Origin: Pyrinomonadaceae bacterium
GTDB taxonomy: Bacteria > Acidobacteriota > Blastocatellia > Pyrinomonadales > Pyrinomonadaceae
Direction of reading: 5' to 3'
Length of the DNA: 5,858 nt
Assembly: GCA_013695245.1 (NCBI GenBank)
Contig: JACDAW010000400.1
Span: 1-5,858 of the forward strand
Below are positions 1 through 5,858 of the stretch, one piece after another. The translations under genes were made by a program, and so were the position numbers. Under the pieces are notes generated by a model. The model was not told the origin of the DNA, did no database searches, and saw only the letters and a list, made by a program, of their open reading frames with translations. The first letter of the stretch is position 1. Each line of letters opens with the position of its first letter.

Positions 1-989
1 CGCGCGACGAGAGTGTTTGCGTTATTGATCTGGTAATCAAAACGCGGGCTAAAGGTTATGCGGCGCTGCGGGGTAAGCACCGCCAAACTGAACGGCGTGA
101 TGTTTAATGAAGGATCAAGGATCGTCGCTCTGATCACCGCGTTGTCGTCGGTTTCGCGCCGCTCGAAGTCGAGAAAGAATGAAGCGCGACCTTTGATGAC
201 GGGGCCGCTCAGGTTTCCGCCGTAGAGCCGCGATTGATAGGGAGCGCGATTCGGCGCAAACGGGTTGCGCGAGTTTAAGGATTCATCTTCAAAGCGGAAG
301 AAAGTTTGACCGCGCAACTTATCTGTGCCCGGTTTAGTTGAAATTTCAATGCGACCGAAGCCGAGACGATCAAACTCGGCGGAAAAAGGATTCTGGTTGA
401 TCGTGATCTGCCTGATGGATTCGCGCGGCGGAAGGCGCCCGCCCGTGAAACCGTCAATGTAGATTTGCCCGCCGTTCGGCCCCGCCGAAGGCCCGGCGAG
501 AGCTTGCAGCGCGGCGGCCAAGTCGTCCGGGTCTTCCGGCAGTGATTCAAGGTCTTTGCCGCGAAGAACGGTTGCGCCGCCGTTGTTCTGCGGATCGGTG
601 CTTAAGGGTGCTTGGCTTTCAACCGTCACTTGCTCTTCCTGAAGCGCAACGCTCAAACTGATGTCGAGTTCAGTGCGCTTGCCTGTGGTGATCTCAACTT
701 CCGCGTTCTCGTAAGCCGCAAAGCCGCTTTGGTTGATACGCACGATGTATCTGCCGGGCGCAAGATTTGTGAATGTATAAGCGCCGTCATCATTCGTCGT
801 TGTCGTTCGCTCGACTCCGCTCGCATCGGCGACCGTGACCGTCGCCCCGACGACGATGCCACCCTGCTGATCTACAACGCGCCCCGCGAGAATACCCGAA
901 GCGCGTTGCGCTAAAACCGACGGCGCAGAGAGAGCGAACAGAAGCGAGAAGCTCATCACGAACCGAAACAATTTTGGAAATGGACGCAT
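1..989 (-). CDS. TonB-dependent receptor, Oar-like, with N-terminal carboxypeptidase-regulatory domain (partial, 3' end outside window)
   Basis: The frame reads open from an ATG at 989 to the left edge, giving 329 residues with no stop; I translated it by hand. Residues 1-27 form a signal peptide (Arg/Lys-containing start, hydrophobic core, likely cleavage after VLA27). Residues about 33-112 form a carboxypeptidase-regulatory-like beta-sandwich (GRVVDQQGG near 36-44, DDGAYTFTNLAPGRY at 67-81). Residues 119-124 (EQVTVE) resemble a weak TonB box. Residues about 135-220 look like the plug domain (GGQIYIDGFTGG, then GRIEISTKPG). The barrel begins after that, with GGNLSGPVI at 257-265, a phrase typical of acidobacterial receptors. 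Such outer-membrane proteins usually have 900-1200 residues, so most of the barrel is missing here. They take up large substrates or serve envelope functions; the substrate cannot be told. The gene lies 82 bases after the DUF5666 gene, on the same strand. Confidence 0.9.
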   Translation of the reverse strand, partial: MRPFPKLFRFVMSFSLLFALSAPSVLAQRASGILAGRVVDQQGGIVVGATVTVADASGVERTTTTNDDGAYTFTNLAPGRYIVRINQSGFAAYENAEVEITTGKRTELDISLSVALQEEQVTVESQAPLSTDPQNNGGATVLRGKDLESLPEDPDDLAAALQALAGPSAGPNGGQIYIDGFTGGRLPPRESIRQITINQNPFSAEFDRLGFGRIEISTKPGTDKLRGQTFFRFEDESLNSRNPFAPNRAPYQSRLYGGNLSGPVIKGRASFFLDFERRETDDNAVIRATILDPSLNITPFSLAVLTPQRRITFSPRFDYQINNANTLVA

Positions 990-1000
990 AAACTATGAAG

Positions 1001-1005
1001 CCCTT
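1001..1005 (-). promoter_or_regulatory. Probable ribosome binding site of the TonB-dependent receptor gene
   Basis: The minus strand reads AAGGG, 11 bases before the ATG at 989. The spacing is slightly long, but this start gives a well-formed signal peptide; the next in-frame ATG, at codon 12, would remove its basic N-terminus. Confidence 0.4.
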
Positions 1006-1060
1006 AATTCGCTAATGAAGGTTAAGAAAGATTACGAAATGAATTGTGGCTTAACGCTAA
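1003..1060. repeat. Pair of short direct repeats in the receptor leader
   Basis: On the plus strand CTTAA-TT-CGCTAA (1003-1015) and CTTAACGCTAA (1050-1060) are the same motif with a two-base insertion. The CGCTAA parts are exactly 45 bases apart. Both lie between the DUF5666 stop and the receptor start. They could be regulator sites or chance; the first also overlaps the presumed ribosome binding site. Confidence 0.3.
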
Positions 1061-1071
1061 CTTGCCGCCGC

Positions 1072-2379
1072 TCACGGCCCGATGCCGATGCCTAGTGCGT
1101 CGCTCGGAAGGCCGAGATTGGTGTTCGTACTGCGCGGCGCACCATTCGGTCTTCCCTGCCCTCCGGCCGCCGTCGTCGCAGTCAGCAAAGGCTCAACTCC
1201 GGCGAGGACAGCAATCGCCGTCACGCGCGACGGATCGCTGCTCTTCGTGCTTGAAACGATAATCATGTCGCCCACTTTAAGTTCGGTGAGATTAAGCGCG
1301 GGCAAATTTTCCAGCATCTCGCCTAAATCACGTTGACCACCACCACCGCCCATGCGCGGTGCGCCGCCTTCACCGCCTGCTGTTCCTGCTGCGCCGCCCG
1401 CTCCGCCGGGTCGCTGCGGGCGTTGTTGCTGCGCAGCACCTTCCGGCGGCGTTCCCTGCCGATTCGCGCCGTTGCCTTCAGCACCCGCTCCCGGCGCGCC
1501 GCTACCGCCCTGTCCTCGCGTCGCCAACATTTGCGCCATCATCGCCGGGAGACGACGCACCGTTGAATCTTTATTGACGGCGACGGTGAGCGGTTGCTGC
1601 GTCTGAACGTCCACAAGTTTTATTTCGTTCGTCGAAGCATAAACGCTTGTGACGCGGCCGCCGATGGTGCGAAACGCCCCTGAGACGATCTCTTCCGGCG
1701 TGAAGCGCGCGCCGTCCGTGCTGCGTTCGCCTAACGCGCGCAGTTGATCGCCTACTTGCAACTCGGCGAATGAACTCGGCTTCGCATCGCTAAAGCGCAC
1801 CGAGTCGGGCGCGTAACGACGAAAGCGAATGTTTTCATTCGTCGCCGCCACGACGACAGGGCGCATCCCTTCGCGCGTGCGCGCGGTTATGGTGACCTCT
1901 TTCGTCACCGGGTTAAGCGCGGTGACAGTGCCCGCGATGCCGCGCCTACGCCATTCGGCGCGCTCGCGCTCATTCTTCTGCGTGATCTCAGCGCGCGCCA
2001 TGACGTATACTGTGCGCGCCGGAATCGCTTGCCCGTCTTCCGAGATTCGTCCGGGCACATAGACGCGGTCGCCGACTTTGATTTCTGCGATTGAGCTTGC
2101 AACGGCTTTGCTAACGCTGGTTTCGCCCGCCGGTATGCGCATATACTTCGTCGCCTCGCTCAAAATCACGGTGACGGTTGCGCCCGCATCGGTTTTCACC
2201 GTGATGCGATTGGCGGCTGCGTCAATGCTTGCGACTTCGCCCAGCACGCGAGTCTGCGACGGTGCGTTGCCGCTTGCCTGCGCCGGAGGATTAGATTGCC
2301 CGTAAACGTTTCCGGTGCTCGCCGCAGCCAGTGTGAGCGCAAAGGTGGCCAGCGCATAAATCAACCGAAACTTTTTCAT
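1072..2379 (-). CDS. Secreted DUF5666-type protein with three beta-barrel-like modules and a Gly/Gln/Pro-rich linker
   Basis: The product has 435 residues. Residues 1-27 are a signal peptide (MKKFRLIYAL start, hydrophobic core, probable cleavage near VYG27), so it is exported. Three related modules follow, at about 46-127, 148-234 and 240-395. Each opens with a 'GxVxS/AxxxxxNxIxV' strand pair and carries a 'xVGDxx' turn (KVGDRV at 101, QVGDQL at 208, KVGDMI at 368), the pattern I associate with DUF5666. The third module is interrupted by a low-complexity segment at about 288-350, rich in Gly, Ala, Gln and Pro and ending in a run of five Gly before QRD. No catalytic motif is visible and the function of the family is not established; a periplasmic or surface binding role is possible. 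A strong ribosome binding site supports the ATG start. The TonB-dependent receptor gene follows 82 bases later and may be co-transcribed. Confidence 0.85.
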   Translation of the reverse strand: MKKFRLIYALATFALTLAAASTGNVYGQSNPPAQASGNAPSQTRVLGEVASIDAAANRITVKTDAGATVTVILSEATKYMRIPAGETSVSKAVASSIAEIKVGDRVYVPGRISEDGQAIPARTVYVMARAEITQKNERERAEWRRRGIAGTVTALNPVTKEVTITARTREGMRPVVVAATNENIRFRRYAPDSVRFSDAKPSSFAELQVGDQLRALGERSTDGARFTPEEIVSGAFRTIGGRVTSVYASTNEIKLVDVQTQQPLTVAVNKDSTVRRLPAMMAQMLATRGQGGSGAPGAGAEGNGANRQGTPPEGAAQQQRPQRPGGAGGAAGTAGGEGGAPRMGGGGGQRDLGEMLENLPALNLTELKVGDMIIVSSTKSSDPSRVTAIAVLAGVEPLLTATTAAGGQGRPNGAPRSTNTNLGLPSDALGIGIGP

Positions 2380-2383
2380 TTAA

Positions 2384-2390
2384 TTTCCTC
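2384..2390 (-). promoter_or_regulatory. Ribosome binding site of the DUF5666 gene
   Basis: The minus strand reads GAGGAAA, ending four bases before the ATG at 2379. It is the only clear Shine-Dalgarno sequence in the window, contrasting with the sigma, anti-sigma and solenoid genes, which lack one. Confidence 0.75.
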
Positions 2391-2443
2391 GCGTCTAAAG
2401 CGTTATGCCTAAGTGGTTTCGAGGGAGAAGATATTTATAAACT

Positions 2444-2539
2444 CAAATGTACTTACGTATAGATAGTGGCGGCGCCAAATGTTAAACGTCTGCGGCGGAG
2501 CGAAGTTTCAATAAATCCGTACTTTACGCAACCAAATGT
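2444..2539. repeat. Three same-orientation copies of CAAATGT upstream of the DUF5666 gene
   Basis: The plus strand has CAAATGT at 2444-2450, 2476-2482 and 2533-2539, each followed 3-5 bases later by ACG. On the transcribed strand they read ACATTTG. The middle copy overlaps the last bases of the proposed -10 element at 2481-2488. They may be binding sites of a transcription regulator; no protein can be assigned. Confidence 0.4.
2481..2511 (-). promoter_or_regulatory. Putative ECF-type promoter of the DUF5666 gene
   Basis: The minus strand has TTGAAACTT (2511-2503) as a -35 candidate. After 16 bases from GAAAC comes CGTTTAAC (2488-2481) as a -10 candidate. ECF sigma factors often recognise a -35 of the GGAAC/GAAAC kind and a -10 containing CGT. 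Transcription would start near 2475, leaving a leader of about 95 bases. The same nonamer stands before the sigma gene. No experimental support is available. Confidence 0.45.
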
Positions 2540-2572
2540 AATAGACGCGCGGCGGGCTGGTTTGGTTGGCAA

Positions 2573-2589
2573 CGGTTTGAGTGAAACCG
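2573..2589. other. Perfect 6-bp inverted repeat after the solenoid gene
   Basis: CGGTTT and AAACCG are separated by five bases and start 24 bases beyond the stop of the solenoid protein gene. There is no T-run after it on the minus strand, so a classical intrinsic terminator is doubtful. It could be a weak terminator, an mRNA 3' hairpin or an operator. Confidence 0.3.
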
Positions 2590-2612
2590 ATTTAGCGACT
2601 TTTACGCGGCGC

Positions 2613-3602
2613 TCAGGTGTTCGCCTCCGGCCGCCAACCGAAACGATAGCGCGCCGTGAGCGCCAGCCCCAGACTTGCGACAAGCAATCCTCCGACGATA
2701 AACGGCCACACAAAGGGCAGCGACAGCAGCGCCGCCCAGAAGCCCGCGCCTAATAGCAGCGCGCCCGATTCCGAATGCTTATCGCGCGGCCAAAAAAGGC
2801 GCTGCAACCATCGCCCCGTGCTCGCATGAATCACAACGCGCCCGAACAAATAAGCAACGACTAAGAGCAGCACGCCCATCACCCCGACCATCGCGCCGAG
2901 CGCCGACGGCAGAAACCTGAGCGACGCGAGCACGCCGTAGGACATCACGATTGATCCGAGCAATCCGATAGCGGCAACGCGCAGAGACGTCAATTGCAAA
3001 CGCGCCGCCGCGCGACTAACAACGCCCGGCGCGGCGGCCGTTAACGCAAGCGACGCGACGAACCAGAACAGCACCGCCAGCAGCCGCTGCCCGAAGTAAG
3101 CCAACGACGGGCGCGGCGCAACGAGCGTTACGGGATTACGCGCCAACTCGCGCAACTCCTGTTCATAACCGGCATACATTACGGTTGTGCTTGAAGGGCG
3201 ACGACCCGGAGCGTTTTTCCCGTGATGATATGCTCCGCCGAGCACCATCACATCGCCCCCGATGAATGATCCTTCGCGCTGCATGACGCTCCCGCCGATA
3301 GCCGCCACGTCTCCCTCTACACGCCCTTCAATAATCGCGTCGCCGCCGAGCACCATCACACCCTGCTCGACCGCGCCGCGCACTACAACGTCTCGCCCCA
3401 GCACATAGACGTTGCCGGGAGTGGAGCCGTTGATGATCAAGGCTTCTGTGTTGTTTGATGAAACGGCAGGCGGCGCGCTCGTTTGCGCATGAGCGATGAC
3501 GGCCAAGCCAATCAGCGCGAGGGACGTGGCGATAAACGCCTTCCACGCGGTCTGGACTGCGGCAGCAGGAGCATAATAAGGAAAAGGACTAAGCGCGATC
3601 AC
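2613..3602 (-). CDS. Membrane protein with bactofilin-like beta-solenoid domain and C-terminal transmembrane helices
   Basis: The product has 329 residues from a GTG start. A hydrophobic segment at about 22-37 followed by AHA39-Q40 looks like a signal peptide with an unusually long N-region. Residues about 54-124 are short repeats (VYVLGRDVVVRG, VMVLGGDAIIEG, VEGDVAAIGG, GGDVMVLGG) of the right-handed beta-solenoid kind seen in polymer-forming bactofilins. Hydrophobic helices follow at about 171-192, 207-229, 233-258 and 280-316 (the last may be two). The solenoid should therefore sit outside the cytoplasm, anchored by the C-terminal part, unlike classical cytoplasmic bactofilins. No enzyme motif is visible; a scaffold or envelope-sensing role is a guess. 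The frame stays open upstream without any ATG as far back as it was checked (to about 3702, inside the anti-sigma gene), and no Shine-Dalgarno is seen, so the start is uncertain. It is the likely third gene of the sigma/anti-sigma cluster. Confidence 0.8.
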   Translation of the reverse strand: MIALSPFPYYAPAAAVQTAWKAFIATSLALIGLAVIAHAQTSAPPAVSSNNTEALIINGSTPGNVYVLGRDVVVRGAVEQGVMVLGGDAIIEGRVEGDVAAIGGSVMQREGSFIGGDVMVLGGAYHHGKNAPGRRPSSTTVMYAGYEQELRELARNPVTLVAPRPSLAYFGQRLLAVLFWFVASLALTAAAPGVVSRAAARLQLTSLRVAAIGLLGSIVMSYGVLASLRFLPSALGAMVGVMGVLLLVVAYLFGRVVIHASTGRWLQRLFWPRDKHSESGALLLGAGFWAALLSLPFVWPFIVGGLLVASLGLALTARYRFGWRPEANT

Positions 3603-3608
3603 AGTAAA

Positions 3609-3640
3609 CTTAATTTCAAAAGCGGAATCCCAAGTTTCGA
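3609..3640 (-). promoter_or_regulatory. Putative ECF-type promoter of the solenoid protein gene
   Basis: The minus strand has TCGAAACTT (3640-3632), identical to the other two boxes in its GAAACTT core. It lies 36 bases before the GTG, against 39 bases before the ATG for the sigma gene box. The -10 candidate AAATTAAG (3616-3609) has no CGT, so this is the weakest of the three. The start of transcription would fall almost on the GTG. Confidence 0.35.
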
Positions 3641-3669
3641 GGTGTAATTTAAAACCTGCCCGGAATCGT

Positions 3670-4263
3670 TTACTCCGAAGCGCTCTCGCGGTGATACGTG
3701 CCGATCATCTTTCGCAACCAGAGGGCGGCGAAGGCGATGAGAAGCAACCACAACAAACTCGAAGCGTTCGGCGCGATGAAGCCGAAGCGACCCTCCACAA
3801 AACGTAGCATGACGGACGCGCCCGCGCCCAAGTTCATCGCCGCCTTAAGAAACATTCCCGCGACGCTTAAGAGCGCCTTCGCCGAAATCGCAAGCGGGGT
3901 GAAAGCGATCTTAAAGCTTGCCACGCCGAGCGAAGCGAAAATTAGCGCGGCGAGCGCGCAGCATACGCCGAGCGCGATCTTCCTTTCAGGCCGCGCGCGC
4001 ACCCCGCTCATGTCCGACTGCGCGCGCGCCCTGACGGTTCTGGCGAAATCTTCCGGCAGCGCAAGCTTCGCTTCTCCAGCAAAGGCCGCGCTCAACGTCG
4101 CAAGCAATCGCCGTTGCTCTCTAATCTCATGCGCGCAAGACCCGCATTTGCGCGCGTGTTCTTCAATGCGCGCGCTTTCCTCCCTCTCAAGTTCGCCGTC
4201 AAGGTAAGCCGCGAGCAAAGATTCCGGCGGACAATCATGAGTTTTAAGAACAGCGTTTGTCAT
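3670..4263 (-). CDS. Zinc-binding membrane anti-sigma factor (ZAS type) for the adjacent ECF sigma factor
   Basis: The product has 197 residues. The N-terminal part (about 9-60) is a zinc-finger anti-sigma domain: C11, the helix motif LLAAYLDGELE (17-27), then H36-x3-C40-x2-C43, the ligand pattern of ZAS proteins that bind and silence ECF sigma factors. A linker (about 65-93, rich in Arg near its end) leads to hydrophobic segments at about 95-117 and 166-183, with a less certain one at about 122-150, so the protein is anchored in the inner membrane with the zinc domain in the cytoplasm. Release of the sigma factor would follow a signal at or across the membrane, perhaps proteolysis. It starts 14 bases after the sigma stop, which implies co-transcription and coupled translation; no clear Shine-Dalgarno is seen. 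The sensed signal is unknown. Confidence 0.88.
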   Translation of the reverse strand: MTNAVLKTHDCPPESLLAAYLDGELEREESARIEEHARKCGSCAHEIREQRRLLATLSAAFAGEAKLALPEDFARTVRARAQSDMSGVRARPERKIALGVCCALAALIFASLGVASFKIAFTPLAISAKALLSVAGMFLKAAMNLGAGASVMLRFVEGRFGFIAPNASSLLWLLLIAFAALWLRKMIGTYHRESASE

Positions 4264-4277
4264 CTGTTTTATTCGCT

Positions 4278-4889
4278 CTACAAACTTGTGATTCCCCGCA
4301 AGAGCAATCCGTTACGCATCGTTTCGCGCGCGCGGAAGATTCGGTTTTTCACTGTGCCGAGCGGCAAACCTGTGACCTCCGCGATCTCTTCATAACTTAA
4401 ATCATGCGCATGACGCAGCACGATCAACTCTTTATAGGCAGACGGCAATCCGTCGATCACTTCCTCAATCTCACTTAATCGTTCAGCGCGTTCGCTCTGT
4501 TGCTCAGGCGTCGGCTGTGCGCTCACGAGCGGCAACTCGTAGCTTTCGCCGTCAGACGTCTGTGATTCAAAGCCGCGCTCGCGCGTTGAGTTGCGCCGCA
4601 AGTGATCGACGGCGACGTTGTGCGCGATGCGGTAAATCCACGTTGAGAATTTATACTCCGAGCGGTAGCGACGAAGCGAGTTATAAACTTTTACGAACAC
4701 GTCCTGTGTCAGATCGAGCGCCGCTTCATAATCGCCCGTCATGCGATAGATGTAGGCGACGATGGGGCGTTGATAACGACGGACGAGTTCCTCGAAGCCG
4801 TCTTCGCCGCCGCTAATCGCGGACGCGACCAAGTCGTAATCGGCGACCGCACCTAAATTCCCGAAGCTGAGAAAGTTTGCATTGGGCAT
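4278..4889 (-). CDS. ECF-family RNA polymerase sigma factor (RpoE-like)
   Basis: The product has 203 residues, the normal ECF size. Region 2 spans about 29-98: FEELVRRYQRPIVAYIYRM, the core-binding DLTQDVFVKVYNSL (59-72), and the -10 recognition part FSTWIYRIAHNVAVDHLRR (81-99). A linker rich in Ser, Gln and Glu (about 100-138) follows. Region 4 spans about 140-192, with the helix-turn-helix LSYEEIAEVTGLPLGTVKNRIFRAR (164-188) that reads the -35 element. Region 3 is absent, as expected. It directs RNA polymerase to its own set of promoters when freed from the anti-sigma factor encoded next. No Shine-Dalgarno precedes the ATG, and the putative promoter lies so close that the mRNA may be leaderless. 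The PilM-like gene ends 95 bases upstream on the same strand. The signal it answers is not evident. Confidence 0.95.
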   Translation of the reverse strand: MPNANFLSFGNLGAVADYDLVASAISGGEDGFEELVRRYQRPIVAYIYRMTGDYEAALDLTQDVFVKVYNSLRRYRSEYKFSTWIYRIAHNVAVDHLRRNSTRERGFESQTSDGESYELPLVSAQPTPEQQSERAERLSEIEEVIDGLPSAYKELIVLRHAHDLSYEEIAEVTGLPLGTVKNRIFRARETMRNGLLLRGITSL

Positions 4890-4899
4890 GATGCTCTGA

Positions 4900-4930
4900 T
4901 TTTACGTTTGGCGCGGGATAAAAGTTTCAA
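4900..4930 (-). promoter_or_regulatory. Putative autoregulated ECF promoter of the sigma factor gene
   Basis: The minus strand has TTGAAACTT (4930-4922) and, 17 bases after GAAAC, CGTAAAA (4906-4900). The nonamer is the same as before the DUF5666 gene, and the box fits the GAAAC/CGT pattern of ECF promoters, which commonly drive their own sigma gene. A transcript would begin about 5-8 bases before the ATG. Confidence 0.5.
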
Positions 4931-4984
4931 CCGTTAATTGTGCTGCGAGAGCGGGGTAAATTATGCGGCGCAAGCAGGTTATTC

Positions 4985-5858
4985 TTAACCCCAAGCGAGC
5001 GCGGCGAGTCCGGCGGGCGCGGCGATCTGGTCAAAGTTGATGTCGTCTCCTGACGGCAGAATGAGGCGAAAATCTTCCGCGCGCAGCGCGTGTGCTTTCA
5101 CAGAAAGCGTCTCGGCGAGCAACTCGTTTGCCCGCTCTTCGCCGAGCCGGTCGCCGATCACAAGCAGGCGCTCAATCGCATGTTGCTCACCCGTGCCCGT
5201 TACGTTCTCGCCCTCCGCCATGCGGTCGCGGTAGAAAAGCAGGAGACGATACAATTCATCTCGACAATCTTGCATCTCGCACACGACGCTGCGCACGACG
5301 AGCGGCTCACCGCGCCGCAACAAAAGAGCGGTAAAACCTTCGCTGTGCGAACTGACAAGCAGCGAATCAGTTTGCGTTGACGAAGGAGCGCGCATCAGCC
5401 ACCACGCTTCGCCCATGTGACGCGGAAGGACAAGCCCCACGCGCCAACCCAAATTTGCAAAGGCCGCTTCGTATTCCGCCAGCACCGCGCGCTGCACGCC
5501 CGCCACGAGATAACGCGCGCGCCCGTTCACAGCGACAGTTAACCGACGGCGCGCAACTTGTAACTCTTCGACCGGACAACCGAAAGCGCGCTCGATTTTC
5601 CAGTTAAGCGTTTCCTCCAACTCGCCGCGCGAAGCAGGCACGCTTTCAAGCGTCAAAATTACTGTGCGCGTTGCTGCCTCCGGCAGCGCCACCGACCACT
5701 TTTTCTGCCCCGCCAACCCGATGCTCGCGGCCAATTCCAGAAGCGCGCCAGACAACTCTTTCGGATCGGTGATGTTGTTTTCTTGAAAATCCGGGCGGAC
5801 GAGGTTTTCAGGCAGTGCGACAAGCCCAGCGCGCCGCACCACGAGTTGCCCGCGACGA
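4985..5858 (-). CDS. pilM: PilM-like type IV pilus / GspL-like inner-membrane platform protein (partial, 5' end outside window)
   Basis: The frame is open from the right edge to a TAA at 4985-4987. A GTG at 5842 could serve as a start, but five more sense codons (RRGQL) precede it and the family's N-terminal ATPase motif (a DIGSSSxK-like phrase) is missing, so the true start lies outside. What remains (about 290 residues) covers the middle and end of a PilM/actin-like fold: KKWSVALPEAATRTVIL and the following ESVPASRGELEETLNWKIE resemble the PilM segment with the usual 'E-x(n)-W-E/KIE' signature, then a second nucleotide-fold half (LLVSSHSEGFTALLL, about 161-175) and a short end APAGLAALAWG. 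PilM is a cytoplasmic actin-like protein that recruits PilN at the inner membrane in type IV pilus assembly; GspL/EpsL is the type II secretion relative. No pilN follows it. Family assignment is good, exact system uncertain. Confidence 0.7.
   Translation of the reverse strand, partial: RRGQLVVRRAGLVALPENLVRPDFQENNITDPKELSGALLELAASIGLAGQKKWSVALPEAATRTVILTLESVPASRGELEETLNWKIERAFGCPVEELQVARRRLTVAVNGRARYLVAGVQRAVLAEYEAAFANLGWRVGLVLPRHMGEAWWLMRAPSSTQTDSLLVSSHSEGFTALLLRRGEPLVVRSVVCEMQDCRDELYRLLLFYRDRMAEGENVTGTGEQHAIERLLVIGDRLGEERANELLAETLSVKAHALRAEDFRLILPSGDDINFDQIAAPAGLAALAWG

Noticed and set aside
1082..1606. Several plus-strand open frames of 72-84 codons
   Set aside because: They are antisense to the DUF5666 gene and arise from the GC-rich Gly/Pro/Ala-coding stretch; no ribosome binding site or domain supports them.
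2367..2373. A plus-strand GAAACTT as a fourth promoter box
   Set aside because: It lies inside the start of the DUF5666 coding region in the opposite orientation, with no plus-strand gene downstream.
2431..2440. TATAAAT-like sequence on the minus strand as a sigma-70 -10 element for the DUF5666 gene
   Set aside because: No acceptable -35 hexamer lies 16-18 bases upstream, so it is no better than A/T-rich leader sequence.
2466..2753. Plus-strand open frame of 95 codons reaching into the intergenic region at 2380-2612
   Set aside because: Most of it lies antisense to the solenoid gene; it has no recognisable domain and Arg-rich composition typical of antisense frames in GC-rich DNA.
3698..4207. 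Plus-strand open frame of 169 codons
   Set aside because: It is antisense to the anti-sigma gene, whose zinc ligands and membrane helices are convincing; the antisense product is repetitive Ala/Ser/Lys with no known fold.
4977..4990. GGTTA-TTCT-TAACC inverted repeat over the PilM-like stop codon as a terminator
   Set aside because: The arms are only 5 bp, A/T-rich, and no T-run follows on the minus strand.

Overview
The window reads as chromosomal DNA from a GC-rich Gram-negative bacterium. The best guess is an acidobacterium, perhaps of the Blastocatellia/Pyrinomonadaceae type. This is an inference from three things: a large TonB-dependent receptor with an N-terminal carboxypeptidase-regulatory domain, a DUF5666-type secreted protein with a Gly-rich linker, and a PilM-like protein. 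No rRNA, tRNA, CRISPR array, insertion sequence or phage gene was seen.

All six genes lie on the minus strand, so transcription runs from high to low coordinates. In that order they are: the 3' part of a PilM-like gene (5' end outside the window); an ECF sigma factor; its zinc-binding membrane anti-sigma factor, 14 bases downstream; a membrane protein with a bactofilin-like beta-solenoid domain; a secreted DUF5666-type protein of about 435 residues; and the 5' part of an Oar-like TonB-dependent receptor that runs off the left edge. The gaps are 95, 14, 67, 232 and 82 bases. No stretch over 300 bases lacks a gene.

The central unit looks like a cell-envelope stress or envelope-remodelling module. 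A cytoplasmic sigma factor would be held by a membrane-anchored ZAS-type anti-sigma factor, and likely targets lie immediately downstream. The main new observation supports this. The 7-mer GAAACTT, resembling the -35 element of ECF promoters, occurs on the minus strand exactly three times in the window. Each copy lies in an intergenic region: before the sigma gene, before the solenoid protein gene and before the DUF5666 gene. Two of the three share the nonamer TTGAAACTT and are followed 16-17 bases later by CGT plus an A/T-rich stretch. The simplest reading is an autoregulated ECF regulon covering most of the locus; this is a hypothesis from sequence only.

The flanking genes are less clearly connected. 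The PilM-like gene is not followed by pilN, as it would be in a canonical pilMNOPQ operon. The receptor gene has its own leader without the GAAACTT box.
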